Shown here in pieces: positions 31,322-41,334 of a stretch of DNA of 64,000 nucleotides. Within the stretch, counting starts at the first letter, position 1. Every line of letters starts with the position of its first letter. The notes beneath the pieces were generated by a model, which saw only the letters and a list, made by a program, of their open reading frames with translations, made no database searches and had not been told where the DNA came from. Source of the DNA: Sceloporus undulatus. Taxonomy: Eukaryota > Chordata > Lepidosauria > Squamata > Phrynosomatidae. The translations under genes and the position numbers were made by a program. The stretch spans positions 71,225,275 through 71,289,274 of the forward strand of contig NC_056527.1 in NCBI RefSeq assembly GCF_019175285.1, in the 5' to 3' direction.

Positions 31322-32420
31322 GGCAGAAAAATTGAAATGAACAAATATAGGATGGAGGACACCTGGCTGAACGAGACTACATGTGAAAGAGATCTAGGAA
31401 TCCAAATAGACCACAAATTGAACATGAGTCAACAGTGTGATGCAGCAGCTAAAAAGGCCAATGCAATTTTAGGCTGTATCAATAAAAGTATAGTGTCTAG
31501 ATCAAGGGAATAATAGTGCCACTCTATTCTGCTTTGCTCAGGCCTCACCTGGAATACTGTGTCCAGTTCTGGACACCACAATTCAAAAAAGGATGTTGAC
31601 AAGTTGGAGAGTGTCCAGAGGAGGACCATCAAAATGGTGAAGGGTCTGGAAACTATGCCTTATGAGGAAAGACTTAGGGAGCTAAGTATGTTTAGCCTGG
31701 AGAAGAAATGGTTAAGAGGTGACATGATAGCCCTGTTTAAGTATTTGAAGGGGTGTCACACTGAAGATGGAGCAAGCTTGTTTTCTGCTTTTCCAGAGAA
31801 CAGGACTCAGAACAATGGATGCAAGTTACAGGAAAAGAGATTCCACCTCAACATTAGGAGGAACTTCCTGACAGTAAGGGCTGTTCGACAGTGGAACAAA
31901 CTCCCTCGGAGGGTGATAGAGTCTCCTTCTTTGGAGTTCTTTAAACAGAGGCTGAATGGCCATCTGTAAGGAATGCTTTGATTGTGATTTCCTGTATGGC
32001 ATGGGGTTGGACTGGATGGCCTTTGTGGTCTTTTCCAACTCTATGGCGGGTTACACACTGCCAAAAAGTACGTGCTTGGCACGTACTAGAGTTAGGAAGG
32101 GGCGTCCTTCGGGAGGCCCCTAACCCTAATACATGCCGAGCACGTACAAAATGGTGGCACCCATTCTACAGGGGCACTGCCATTTTGATGTAGCAGACGC
32201 TTAGTGTCTGCACATCTCGGCGCCATTATGATGCTGCAAGTGCGCCAATGGCGCTTTGCAGCGTCATAATGGCTCTGCAAAAAGAAGCTGCATTTTGCAG
32301 CTTCTTTTTGTTGCGTGAGGGAACCGTGCAGTTTGGTCACTGCGGCTCCCTCGCGCAACAAATGAGGGCGGTGGGAGACTGCCCTTTTCGGGTGGTCTGT
32401 AAAGCGCCTATGATTCTATG
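31322..32420 (+). mobile_element. CR1 3' part, split by a Harbinger-like MITE
   Basis: The C-terminal quarter of CR1 ORF2 is present (31,340-31,970), with an open stretch from 31,559 encoding KLESVQRRTIKMVKGLETM and RRNFLTVRAVRQWNKLP. A one-base change near 31,510-31,590 shifts the frame from the upstream part. The CR1 tail CCAACTCTAT is interrupted by the MITE at 32,045 and resumes as TATGATTCTATGAC at 32,409. Confidence 0.92.
32045..32408. mobile_element. Harbinger-like GC-rich MITE
   Basis: The 364-bp element starts GGCGGGTTACACACTGCC and ends with its imperfect inverse. The 3-bp duplication TAT at 32,042-32,044 and 32,409-32,411 interrupts a CR1 tail, so the insertion boundaries are certain. 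Several internal hairpins are visible, such as AGAAGCTGCATTTTGCAGCTTCT. A relative lies at 48,943-49,284. The superfamily call rests on the 3-bp duplication and G-rich ends. Confidence 0.7.
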
Positions 32421-32489
32421 ACTTTCTCCCTTCCAATTTCTGCACTGCAGAAATATATTTAAACAAAAATCCTGTATATTTCATGTCAA

Positions 32490-32775
32490 ACCATCATGGA
32501 ATTATAGAGTTGGAAGTGGCCTGTTAAGTCCATTGATTCCAACTTCCTCCCCAATGAAGAAATCCAGCTACAGCATCCCTCACAGATAAGCCTCTTTTGA
32601 AGACCTCAAAAGAAAGAGACCCTACTCTAGGTAACTGGATCCATTAACAAACCATTCTTACTGTAAAGATGTTGCTTCTAATATTCAATCAAAATCTATC
32701 CTCCTGTAACTTTAAACCATTAGATCTGGCCCTACCCTCTGGGGCAACAAAGAACAAATCTGCACCATGTTTGCA
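32490..32775 (-). mobile_element. Old CR1 3' fragment
   Basis: The pattern ATAGAGTTGGAAGTGGC, CATTGATTCCAACTTCCTCC and later ACTGTAAAGATGTTGCTTCTA is a diverged reverse CR1 end. Confidence 0.6.
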
Positions 32776-33334
32776 ATTCATTTTTCCATCTTGTGGTTAT
32801 TTCTTGAATTTCAACTAGATTTTCCAAGTGGTCTAACAAAATTGGGCAGCTTACAATGTTAAAGGCTGCTAAGAGATTAAGCAGATTCCGAAAGAAAGGT
32901 GATGTAAAATGATACCAGGATTTTACTCTCTTTTTTGTCCCCATTAGCAGCCCCAGTAAAGAAAGAAATAGCCAATAAACAGTTATACATGGAGATAAGT
33001 TGGTAACAATGACTTTTGACTTTTACAGGTGTATATCATTTTGCCTTTGGTTTGAATACTTCTGTAAATGCTACATTTGAACATATAATAAGAACATATA
33101 AGTATTCAAACCCTACATTGCAAAACAGTATTTTTGAAATGTGAACTCCTACACACTGTCACTCATAGTTCTATATCCAATTGCATCTCTCACTGTCTAA
33201 ATCTGAGCACAATTTGGCATGCTTAAGCCCCCCAAATTAAAACACTTAAGTTCAAATGATTGTACAAAGAATGAGGCTTTTCAGATGTCTGAAAAATGGC
33301 AGCACCAATATTCTTACACTTATAGGAAAGAACA

Positions 33335-33705
33335 TAGAATCATATAGTTGAAAGAGATCTCAAGGGCCATCATGTCCATCCCATTTCCAAAGCACCCCCC
33401 CCCACCACACACACAAATAACCTCCAAAGAAGGAGACTCCAACACACACTGAGGGAGTGTGTTCCACTCCTGAACAGCTCTACTGTCAAGAGGTTCTTCC
33501 TAATGTTGAGGTGGAATCTCTTTTCCTATAGTTTGCATCTATTGCTCCATGTCGTAGTCTCTGAAGCAACAGAAAACAAGCTCAATATGACATCCCTTCA
33601 AATATCATGTGCTCCCTTAACCTTCTCCAGGCTAAACATACCCAGCTCCATAAGTCTCTCCTTATAGGGTATGGTTTCCAGATCTTTCACCATCTGCAAA
33701 TGGAC
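33335..33705 (-). mobile_element. CR1 3' fragment
   Basis: AGAATCATATAGTTGAAAGAG is followed by GGCCATCATGTCCATCCC, the reversed ORF2 end and GCTAAACATACCCAGCTCC. It is moderately diverged and about 370 bp long. Confidence 0.85.
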
Positions 33706-33729
33706 TGTTTTAAAAGAAACCTCAGTTTG

Positions 33730-34635
33730 GAAGGAAATTGTGAGTCTGTCTAGTTTTGAAGCTACTTATTCTTGATGCCTGTTAAACACTTTATCATCAT
33801 CGCTTCACAGACCAAGGTTCTGGGCGACATTCTTTCCAGCTTGAAATACCTGGGACTGAACCTGACCCTTCAGATGGATTTGATTTGATTTATACTGTTG
33901 ATATTTGGACAGAGGGTTAGAATCATAGAATCAAAGAGTTGGAAGAGGGGGTAAGTGTGAATACAGAATTCATATAGTGGCCAAAGAAATGAGAGAAACC
34001 TGTAATTCTGACCAGGGTCTGATACAGGCATTCTGATTTTATAATATTATATAATATTTTACTTATTGTTAATCATGTTACTTGCACACCCAAAGTTTAT
34101 TAATTTGTCTTCTTTTTTTTCAGGTAGTTTCTCCTAGACTTTGTACATAAAGTCTAAGATTCCCTTGCTTAAAAGAGTAGCTCTCACAAATATTTTTTGT
34201 GCATGGCTATGGCTTCTTTATGTTCGACTCCAGCTGACCAAAGTTAGTTCCTGTCATTAGCCCTCCTCTCAAATGCCCTCCTTTCCCAGAGGGAGGATGC
34301 TGGCCAGGGAGAGGGGAAGCGTCAGTGAAAGTGGGGGTGTTAACAGATACTGCTTCCATCAAGCTAGATCAAAGGGGAAAGGACCTCTTCCACAGGATCT
34401 GCAAACTCAAAAGGGAAATGTTGTTTTATTGTAAAATGTGTTATACAGTTTTATCTGTGAAAAATGTGTTCTATTCTTTTAACAGCTATCCATTTTAACA
34501 CTGCAATAATTTAATTCCTTTTTAAGGCACCTCTTTTCTACGTTTTTAATTGCATTCTTTTAATATTGTGAAACTGCTCTGAGTCCCAGTTCTGGGGGGA
34601 AAAGTGGGATGCAAATACCTATAATATTACCAACT
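33730..34635. other. Unassigned sequence upstream of EXOC3 coding exon 1
   Basis: Apart from a CR1-tail scrap at about 33,920 (AGAATCATAGAATCAAAGAG) I recognise nothing. No exon is supported. Confidence 0.4.
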
Positions 34636-34639
34636 CCAT

Positions 34640-34790
34640 GGCTTCGAAAGATCGCAACAAGTATAGTGTGCATTGGGTTCCTCAATTAAAGGTATCACTG
34701 ACGGAGTTTTGTTTGTATTTGTTAAATGGCCTACACAACTACCCTTGAATGTTTTAAATATAATCATCATCATCATCATCATCATCAGAA
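34640..34790 (+). mobile_element. Unclassified interspersed repeat C with ATC tract
   Basis: The blocks GGCTTCGAAAGATCGCAACAAG, AGTGTGCATTGGGTTCC and GGTATCACTGACGG match 48,370-48,465 and, in reverse, 36,090-36,205 and 36,450-36,575. An ATC tract follows at 34,759-34,788. Confidence 0.6.
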
Positions 34791-34819
34791 GAAAGGGTTA
34801 CATTTTAGGAAGGAGAAAG

Positions 34820-35060
34820 GAAGCTTCAACGTGGCCCACTGACGCAGCCACTCCCTCAGGGGCCGGGCGGAAGGAGCTCCCTCACAGCCCGGCCAAGGGG
34901 CCACTGGAGGGTCCCCAGAGGCCTTGGGATCGGCCAGCGACAGGACGGCAGGAGCCGGCTTCTTGTGTCAAAATGGCGCCCGGCCAGCATCCCGCCCCTT
35001 CGCCCTCCGCTCCTCCTCTTGCTCAGGGGCCGAAAGAACCTCGGGCCCTGCCTTTCCACA
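34820..35060. promoter_or_regulatory. GC- and CpG-rich segment near the EXOC3 5' end
   Basis: This segment is rich in CpG and contains AAAATGGCGCC, resembling a YY1-type promoter motif. It may be part of the EXOC3 promoter island split from 35.58-35.83 kb by two MITEs, or an independent promoter. No coding exon is clear. Confidence 0.4.
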
Positions 35061-35062
35061 TT

Positions 35063-35263
35063 ACCGCACTAGCCCTCTTATAGCTCCACTTTGACTGCTC
35101 TGGATGCCTCCTGTTGCATTCTGGGGTTTGTAGTTCAGTGAGGCCTAAGAGCTCTCTGGCTGAGAATTTTAAAGGCCCCTCCTTAAACTGCATATCCCAG
35201 CATGCAACAGGAGGCAACCAGAGCAGTTAAAGCGGAATAGCAGCGCTGTAGGAGTCTAGTGCG
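35063..35263. mobile_element. Palindromic MITE (hAT-like)
   Basis: The arms around TGCTCTGGATGCCTCCTGTTG and CAACAGGAGGCAACCAGAGCA are inverse, and the outer ends CCGCACTAG are inverse as well. A diverged relative lies at 54,985-55,203. It is non-coding. Confidence 0.75.
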
Positions 35264-35365
35264 GAGTTCTAGTTTGAGTCACGTCCATGACACAGAAAGA
35301 GCGAGCTCAGAAAACAGAAAAACAGTTTTTGCAGAAGCCTCCATTCACCCCCAAAGAAAAGGCAC

Positions 35366-35478
35366 TAACCCGGTTTGGCCCCGCTTTAACTCTTATCTGG
35401 CTCAAGGCTATGGAATTCTGGGAGTTGGAGTTTGTTGTCGGGCTCCGCTCTGAGTTAAAGCGGGGCCAAACCGGGTTA
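35366..35478. repeat. Fold-back element with perfect 27-bp inverted ends
   Basis: Positions 35,366-35,392 and 35,452-35,478 are exact reverse complements (outer block TAACCCGGTTTGGCCCC). The 59-bp middle includes GCTATGGAATTCTGGGAG, shared with the common hAT-like MITEs of this window. Confidence 0.85.
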
Positions 35479-35595
35479 TATCTGGCTCCAGTGCCACCCA
35501 CAGCCCCTCCCATATCCCTCTGGGGCAGCCTCAGCTCCCATGTCTGCCTGCCCTCCCCTGAATGTTTGTTTGTTCTGAGGGCGCGCATTACCTAC

Positions 35596-35830
35596 CTTTC
35601 CGCTTGAGGCCGAGTTCTCTGGCGGAGGAGGCAGCCTCCCGAGTCCCGGCTCTGGCCTTCCGCTTACCTGGGACACAGGTACTGCCTCCGGAAGGCTCTG
35701 ACAGGTGCCTTTGAAACGCGCCTGCGTCGCATTGCATTAACAAAGCAAGACTCCAGCGGCGCCTGCGCTTCCTCATCCTCCTCCAGCAGGAACAGCTCAA
35801 GGGCGAACTACGCATGCGCTAAACGTGATC
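35596..35830 (-). promoter_or_regulatory. EXOC3: Likely EXOC3 promoter and 5' UTR exon
   Basis: The segment is CpG-rich. On the minus strand it has two good splice donors, CCCAG/GTAAGCG (exon end 35,668) and GGAAAG/GTAGGTAA (exon end 35,596). Upstream on that strand lies ACGCATGCGC (about 35,810-35,819), close to the NRF-1 site common in housekeeping promoters. There is no TATA box. EXOC3 is the only minus-strand gene downstream, so this is inferred to be its first exon and promoter. A transcript is needed to confirm it. Confidence 0.5.
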
Positions 35831-36069
35831 GTACTTGTTTGCATCTTCTGGTCGGCCATGTTCTCCGTCCAGTATTATTCAAACGGACTGAAGTCGGGTT
35901 TCCTGTCAAAAATGGGCGCTCATCCATCTTCCTCACCCCAATTCTTCTGGACGCCTCAGTGTTCCTTATCCTCTTGTGATCACCTCAGTGACAGCCTTCA
36001 GGCGCCATGGCCTTCAACGCCCCCTTCAGGCAGCCCTGTGTATTACATTCAGTTGTGAAAAAACCCCTG

Positions 36070-36240
36070 GGGTAGCCATGTAATTGGCCTCATACCAAAC
36101 CCAATAACATCCAAACAATGATACCTTTATGAGGCCAAACAAAATGCACAATTACATGTTTCAAGCTTTCAAAGTCACACCGGCTTCTTCATCAGGCAAA
36201 CAGGAGAAAGAAATTGAAGATGGTGTATTTCAGCTATGAA
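36070..36240 (-). mobile_element. Unclassified interspersed repeat C, copy 1
   Basis: The segment includes CCCAATAACATCCAAACAATG, AAAATGCACAATTACATG and ACACCGGCTTCTTCATCAGG. It is the reverse of the family at 34,640 and 48,370, and nearly repeats at 36,425-36,605. Confidence 0.65.
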
Positions 36241-36424
36241 GAAATCTTCATGTTTTGCACCAGGAAAACTTTAGGTGATGTAGCGGTAAAGCAAGCCAAT
36301 CAGTCCCAATGTTAGAAAAATTTGCTTTCCCTTTATTGGAGGCAGAAGTCTCAGGTGGCATGGTCCCAGTGCATTGGCTCTCTCTTCTCTTGTGATGGCT
36401 AAAATGAGATATCTTGAAATCCAA

Positions 36425-36605
36425 AAAACATCTAGGGGTATCCATGTTGGGCCATGTAGCAAATCCAATAACATCCAAACAATTTTACTGGAGCAACCAA
36501 AATGCACAATTACATGCTGCAAACTTTTGAAGTCACACTGGCTTCTTCATCAGGCAAACAGGAGAAAGAAATTGAAGATGGTGTATTTCACTTGTGAAAG
36601 ACAGT
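36425..36605 (-). mobile_element. Unclassified interspersed repeat C, copy 2
   Basis: It shares with copy 1, about 360 bp away, not only the repeat body but also the downstream text CAAACAGGAGAAAGAAATTG and ATGGTGTATTTCA. This suggests a local duplication rather than two insertions. Confidence 0.65.
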
Positions 36606-36874
36606 TAATTTTTCCTCCAGCCCAACCACGCAGCTCTCTCTACACTAGGCCTGATTACTTCTGAACAAGTAATATGCAGTTTGTCAGCAGTGATTTAAAA
36701 AAAGCCACAGGGAAACGTTTGCATACGTTTCTGAAGTTTTACATTTCAAAGATACTTAAACTGTAGGACTATCATGACTGTAAGATTTCTTTTTCTGTTG
36801 CCCTGACACATTTCACTTGAAAATAATCATGGACCTGCTGTGGAAAAAAATGTTTAAAAAGCCAAAGTAATAAA

Positions 36875-37096
36875 GGTCCAAAACGCACTGCAGAAATAAT
36901 CAAGTTTGAGACCACTTTAAGTGCCCTGGCTCAATGCTAGGGAATTCTGGGAACTGTACTTGTGTGAGACATTTAGCCTTTTCTGTCAGAGAGCTCTGGT
37001 GCTACAATAAAACTACAGTTCCCAGAATTCCCTAGCACCAAGCAAGGACAATTAAAGTGGTCTCAAACTGGATTATTTCTGCATTGTGTTTGGACC
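36875..37096. mobile_element. hAT-like palindromic MITE
   Basis: The ends GGTCCAAAACGCACTGCAG and CTGCATTGTGTTTGGACC are inverse. The arms carry AGTTTGAGACCACTTTAA and inner GGGAATTCTGGGAACTGTA blocks that pair with the other half. Confidence 0.85.
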
Positions 37097-37336
37097 AAAA
37101 TAAGTTTCTGTGACCACATGTTTATTTTTTTCTACGAGCCTGACTAGCTACCATCCAACCTTAAAATCACTCCACTGGCTGCCAATTCAAGGGAAGGCAC
37201 AAAATGTTAGTTATGACCTTTGAAGTTCTAAATGATTTGGGTCCAAATTATCTACAGGATCACTTATAATGCTCTCCATACACCCAGGTCCTTTGGGGGA
37301 CATTTACTCTAATCAGCTAAGACTAGATCACCCACT

Positions 37337-38334
37337 GTGTCCACACTGCAGAAATATTCCACTTTGGGGCCATTCACATTACCTTTTAAACCGGTTTTGA
37401 AATTGATTCTTCCACGTGAAGTTCATATTGGGCCCAATTCTTTCACAATCCATGTCGAGGCTTGCACAAGGAAATGCCCCTTACCGCGGGTTATCGGGAA
37501 TCAGGCTAAAATCCGTCTTTTCTCAAAAGACTCGGGTTCCGTGAAATATGAACTTGCCCTTGATCATGATCGGGGCAAATTCAGGGAGGGATTAAGGTCA
37601 AAGGGCGGGCAGAGGTCAGAGCATTCCCTCCCCTCATCCGAGGGGAGGGGGAGGAGGAAAGGGCCGAAGGAAAAAGGGGGATCTGGAGGCAAAGGGTGAC
37701 AGGAGGCAAAAAGGGGGTGACTGACGGAGTCAATTCAGGGCAGGTTGGGGGGCAGATGAGGCCAAGCTTCTGCTATCCATCAGGGACCATTTCCCTTTGA
37801 TTTTTATTTATTTTTATTATTTTTTGGCAAAAAATGTGCATGTTTTTGGCTATAGAAATATATCTACTGTATATCTATATCTAGATATAGATAGATCGTG
37901 AGCAGGAGCAAGGGTCAATTCAGGGCAGGGCAGGGCGCTACAGCAAGGGAAGCCTCTGCGATCCAACAGAGAGCTTTTTCCTTTGGATTTTATTTTATTT
38001 TTAAAATTATTTTTGGCTGTCTATGTGCATATTTTTTCCTTTGGAATGACTGCTGCAATGTGAATGAATGTTACAAATCGAATGTAATGTTGCAACTTGG
38101 CAAATTGATGCAGCTTTTGCTACTGTCTCTGAGGGGTAGCCTATTATTTCCTTTGGAATGACTGCTGCAATGCGAATGAATGTTACCAATCGAATGTAAT
38201 GTTTCTCTTTCCAATTATGTAAATTGGCAAATTGATACAGCTTTTGCTACTGTCTCTAAGGAATTCAGGGGTAGCCTAGGGAGAGCAAAAAAAAAGCATC
38301 CTTTTCTGGCATTCCGAAGTGAGGAATTAATATT

Positions 38335-38367
<33 letters not shown>

Positions 38368-38512
38368 ATTATTATTATTATTATTATTACCTGTGTATGT
38401 GGCATTCTGGGGTGGCAAGGAGTGGGGGATACAGGATGCATTAGCTTGCATTTTGGGGTTGAAAATGGGGCCAAGGGCAGATCATAACCTACAACACTGA
38501 CCAAATGCCCAC

Positions 38513-38546
<34 letters not shown>

Positions 38547-39022
38547 AGAGGTTTTTAAATTTGACAAGTGGTGCCTGGTCCTTTAAAAAAAAGGAGGGGT
38601 GGAAAGCACACTTCTGATGCCCCTTATCAGTGCTGGAAACGTCACCTATGACCATCGCAGAACTAACTTTGATTGACAGCCAGGCACCTTCACCTTAAAC
38701 CCGAATTCTCCAAGAGGACATTCATGTTAAAATGCCCGATTGGTAGTCGGCACTTTCTTCCGGAGAGATTTGGGAGAGGCCCCCCCGAATTTGCCCAGTT
38801 CCTTCCGGAACAATGCCGCCAGTGTGAATGAGGCCTTTGACAACTTTAATTGCCCTGTCTCAGTACTATGGAATCTTGGGATTTGTAGTTTGTTATGACA
38901 CCAGAACTCTCTGACAGAGATGGCTCAATGTCTCACAAAACTACAAATCCAGAATTCCATAGCACTGAGCCATGACAGTTATGTCAAAACTGGATTGTTT
39001 CTGCAGTACGGATGCATCTGCA
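37337..39022. mobile_element. hAT-like MITE interrupted by a 1.47-kb element
   Basis: The outer ends carry CACACTGCAGAAATATTCC and TTGTTTCTGCAGTACGGATG. The internal reading CCACTTT, then GACAACTTTAATTGCCCTG, is restored when 37,366-38,835 is removed, which defines the inner insertion. Confidence 0.75.
37366..38835. mobile_element. Non-autonomous element, probably Harbinger-like, 1.47 kb
   Basis: It begins GGGGCCATTCACATT, ends AGTGTGAATGAGGCC and is flanked by TTT (37,363-37,365 and 38,836-38,838). It contains an imperfect tandem duplication of about 125 bp (38,042-38,277), GTT/ATT repeats (38,333-38,390) and a CA tract (38,515-38,545). No transposase is visible. Confidence 0.65.
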
Positions 39023-39214
39023 GATGACTTTTTTGTTCAGCTGCCCATAGGCTGTGGAATGACCCTCCAGAAGAGATTCAACAGCTGAATACACTGTCCA
39101 AATTTAAAACAGCATTAAAGACCAGTGTCTTCCAGTAGATCTATCTGGATGAGTTTTTAAATGTGATTTTTTAATTATGTATTTAAAAATAAAATTGATT
39201 GCTTTAATATGTAT

Positions 39215-39306
39215 ATAGAGAGATCTTGTAACACCTCAGAGACTAACTGAAAGAAAGAAGTTGGCAGCATGAGCTTTTGTACACTTCTGTCTACTTCCTC
39301 AGATGT
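39215..39306. mobile_element. Short retroposon-like repeat D with 12-bp target duplication
   Basis: The 92-bp unit includes ATCTTGTAACACCTCAGAG, TTGGCAGCATGAGCTTTTG and CTACTTCCTCAGATG. It is flanked by TTTAATATGTAT at 39,203-39,214 and 39,307-39,318. It has no poly(A). Relatives occur near 12,085-12,125, 17,305-17,409, 50,545-50,611, 53,237-53,260 and, in reverse, 53,500-53,525. Confidence 0.7.
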
Positions 39307-39412
39307 TTTAATATGTATTTGTCTTGTTTATTCATTTAAATTGATGTGTGTTTTTTAAGTGATGTTGCATCTTCATGTTGTTACCTGCCTCAATCCATGG
39401 GAAGAGGCAGGT

Positions 39413-39414
39413 AA

Positions 39415-39457
<43 letters not shown>

Positions 39458-39458
39458 T
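39413..39458. repeat. GAT microsatellite
   Basis: About 15 GAT units follow the L2-like tail. Confidence 0.9.
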
Positions 39459-39591
39459 TAATGTTATTTTAAAATATTTATAACTATAAAATAATTATAA
39501 TTATAAATAGTTATAAAAAGGTTTGCATACTTGCCCAGTACTTGACCAGGTGTTGATGTTGGCCCTGTTTCCTGCTGCCTCATTATCTGAC

Positions 39592-39960
39592 ATGGAATCA
39601 TAGAATTATAGAGTTGGAAGAGACCACAAGGCCAGGGCCATCAAATCCAACCCCTGCCATGCAAGAACATACAATCAAAGCAACCCCAACAGATGGCCAT
39701 CCAGTCTCTGTTTAAAGACTTCCAAAGAATGAGATTCCACCACTCTCCAGGGGAGTGTTTTCCATTGTTAAACAGCTCTTACTGTCAGGAAGCTCTTCTA
39801 ATGTTGAGGTGGAAACTCTTCTCCATTGATCCAGGTCATATTCTCTGGAGCAGTAGAAAACAAGCTTGCTCCATCCTCAATATCTCATCCTTTCAAATAT
39901 GTAAACAAGGTTATCATATCACCTCTCAACCTTCTCATCTCCAGGCTAATGCTGATAGTT
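39592..39960 (-). mobile_element. CR1 3' fragment
   Basis: AGAATTATAGAGTTGGAAGAG, CCATCAAATCCAACCCCTGC and the reversed ORF2 C-terminus are visible up to CTCTCAACCTTCTCATCTCC. Confidence 0.88.
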
Positions 39961-40119
39961 CCCTAGGTAATTCTGGTACATTCTGGCAGTGTAGATTTTA
40001 GCCCTCTTGTATGGCCCTAGCTGGAGCACTCTGCTATCTATATCATATCTTGGCATATTCTCCTTCTCTATGTTTTTTGCCTTCTGATAAAAAGAAAAAA
40101 TAGTCAGATAGTCCAGTAA

Positions 40120-40262
40120 TTTGTTGCTGCTATGTACCTTTAAGTTGTTTCTGATGGTGATCCTAAGGCTTTCCAATCATGGGATTTTCTTGGCAAGATT
40201 TGGTCAGAGGAGGTCTTCCCTTGAAAGTGAGAGTGTTTGACTTGCTCACTCATAATGTCCCC
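40120..40262 (-). mobile_element. Sauria SINE, partial
   Basis: The tail and body remain (TTGTTGCTGCTATGTACC, TCTTGGCAAGATTTGGTC, AGAGGAGGTCTTCCC). The tRNA head is poorly preserved. Confidence 0.65.
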
Positions 40263-40474
40263 TCCCCGGTTAAGTTACCATCCATCCATTGCTTTATTTA
40301 TATCCTTCTTTTCTTCCAGGTTTACAAAAAGACAGATGCAAATTGTACAAATAGAATAATACATATAAAAATAAAATTAATGATTAAATAACAGTATTAA
40401 AACAAATCAAAATGTTCCTTAAAACAGATAAAAAAATAGTACAATGCCATAAATGCCATTTTTTTGTTATTAAA

Positions 40475-41060
40475 ATCATAGAATCGCAGAGTTGGAAGAG
40501 ACTACAAGGGCCATCCAATCCAACCCCTGCCATGCAGGAACTCTCAGTCAAAGCATCCCCGACAGATGGCCATCCAGTCTCTGTTTAAAGACCTCTGAGG
40601 AAGTAGATGCCACAACACTTCGAATGAGTGTGTTCCACTGTCGAACAGCCCTTACTGTCAGGAAGTTCCTCCTAATGTTGAGGTGGAATTTCTTTTCCTG
40701 GAGCTTGCATCCATTGTTCTGGGTCCTATTCTCTGGAGCAGCAGAAAACAAGCTTGTTCCCTCCTGAATATGACATCCCTTCAAATATTTAAACAGGGCT
40801 ATCATATCACCTCTTCTCTTCTCCAGGCTAAACATCCCCAGCTCCCTAAGTCGTTACACACAGGACATGGTTTCCAGACCCTCCACCATTTTAGTCGCCC
40901 TCCTTTGGACATGCTCCAGTTTCTCAATGTCCTTTTTGAATTGTGGTGCCCAGAACTGGACACAGTTGAGGCCTGACCAAAGCAGAATAGAGTGGGATTA
41001 CTACTTCCCTTGATCTAGAGACACTATATTGATGCAGCCTAGAATTGCACTGGCCTTTTT
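40475..41060 (-). mobile_element. CR1 3' part
   Basis: It runs from the tail (AGAATCGCAGAGTTGGAAG) through the ORF2 end. An open minus-strand stretch at 40,548-40,835 encodes MFSLEKRRGDMIALFKYLKG and RRNFLTVRAVRQWN. Further upstream sequence reaches the [10 protein letters not shown]-equivalent region near 40,960. Confidence 0.9.
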
Positions 41061-41109
41061 ATTTTGAACTCCAAGCTTTGGTGTTTGACAACACAAGTTG
41101 CATTTTCAG

Positions 41110-41300
41110 GGGGAATGTAACCTCATCCAACACAGACTGAATTTTGCCTTATGACTGACAAGTAGCAGCACTGTCTTGTCTGTATTTAGCTTCAACTTGT
41201 TTGCCCTCACCCAGTTCATTGCACTTGCCAGGCACCAGTTTAGTACAGAAACGACTTCCTTGGAATTAGGTGAGAAGGAAATTTTAGATTTCAACCACAA
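41110..41300 (-). mobile_element. L2 ORF2 scrap
   Basis: The translation contains CLASAMNWVRANKLKLNTDK followed by TVLLLVS, matching the L2 block after the RT catalytic motif. Both ends are lost. Confidence 0.7.
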
Positions 41301-41334
41301 AAACCAAACATAGATGCATAGGCTTAGTGGTACT

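Larger units (their letters stand above)
37150..39165 (+). mobile_element. Old L2 copy split by nested insertions
   Basis: The left piece (37,150-37,336) encodes the L2 block LKSLHWLPIQGKAQN. The right piece (about 39,045-39,140) encodes RLWNDPPEEIQQLNTLSKFK and a terminal LKTSVFQ. Together they flank 1.7 kb of inserted DNA. A probable tail is at 39,370-39,458 (CCTGCCTCAATCCATGG then GAT repeats). Confidence 0.75.

Noticed and set aside
37337-37699. 120-codon plus-strand frame starting MSTLQKYSTLGPF
   Set aside because: It begins in a MITE end and continues into an unrelated inserted element, so it is not a gene.
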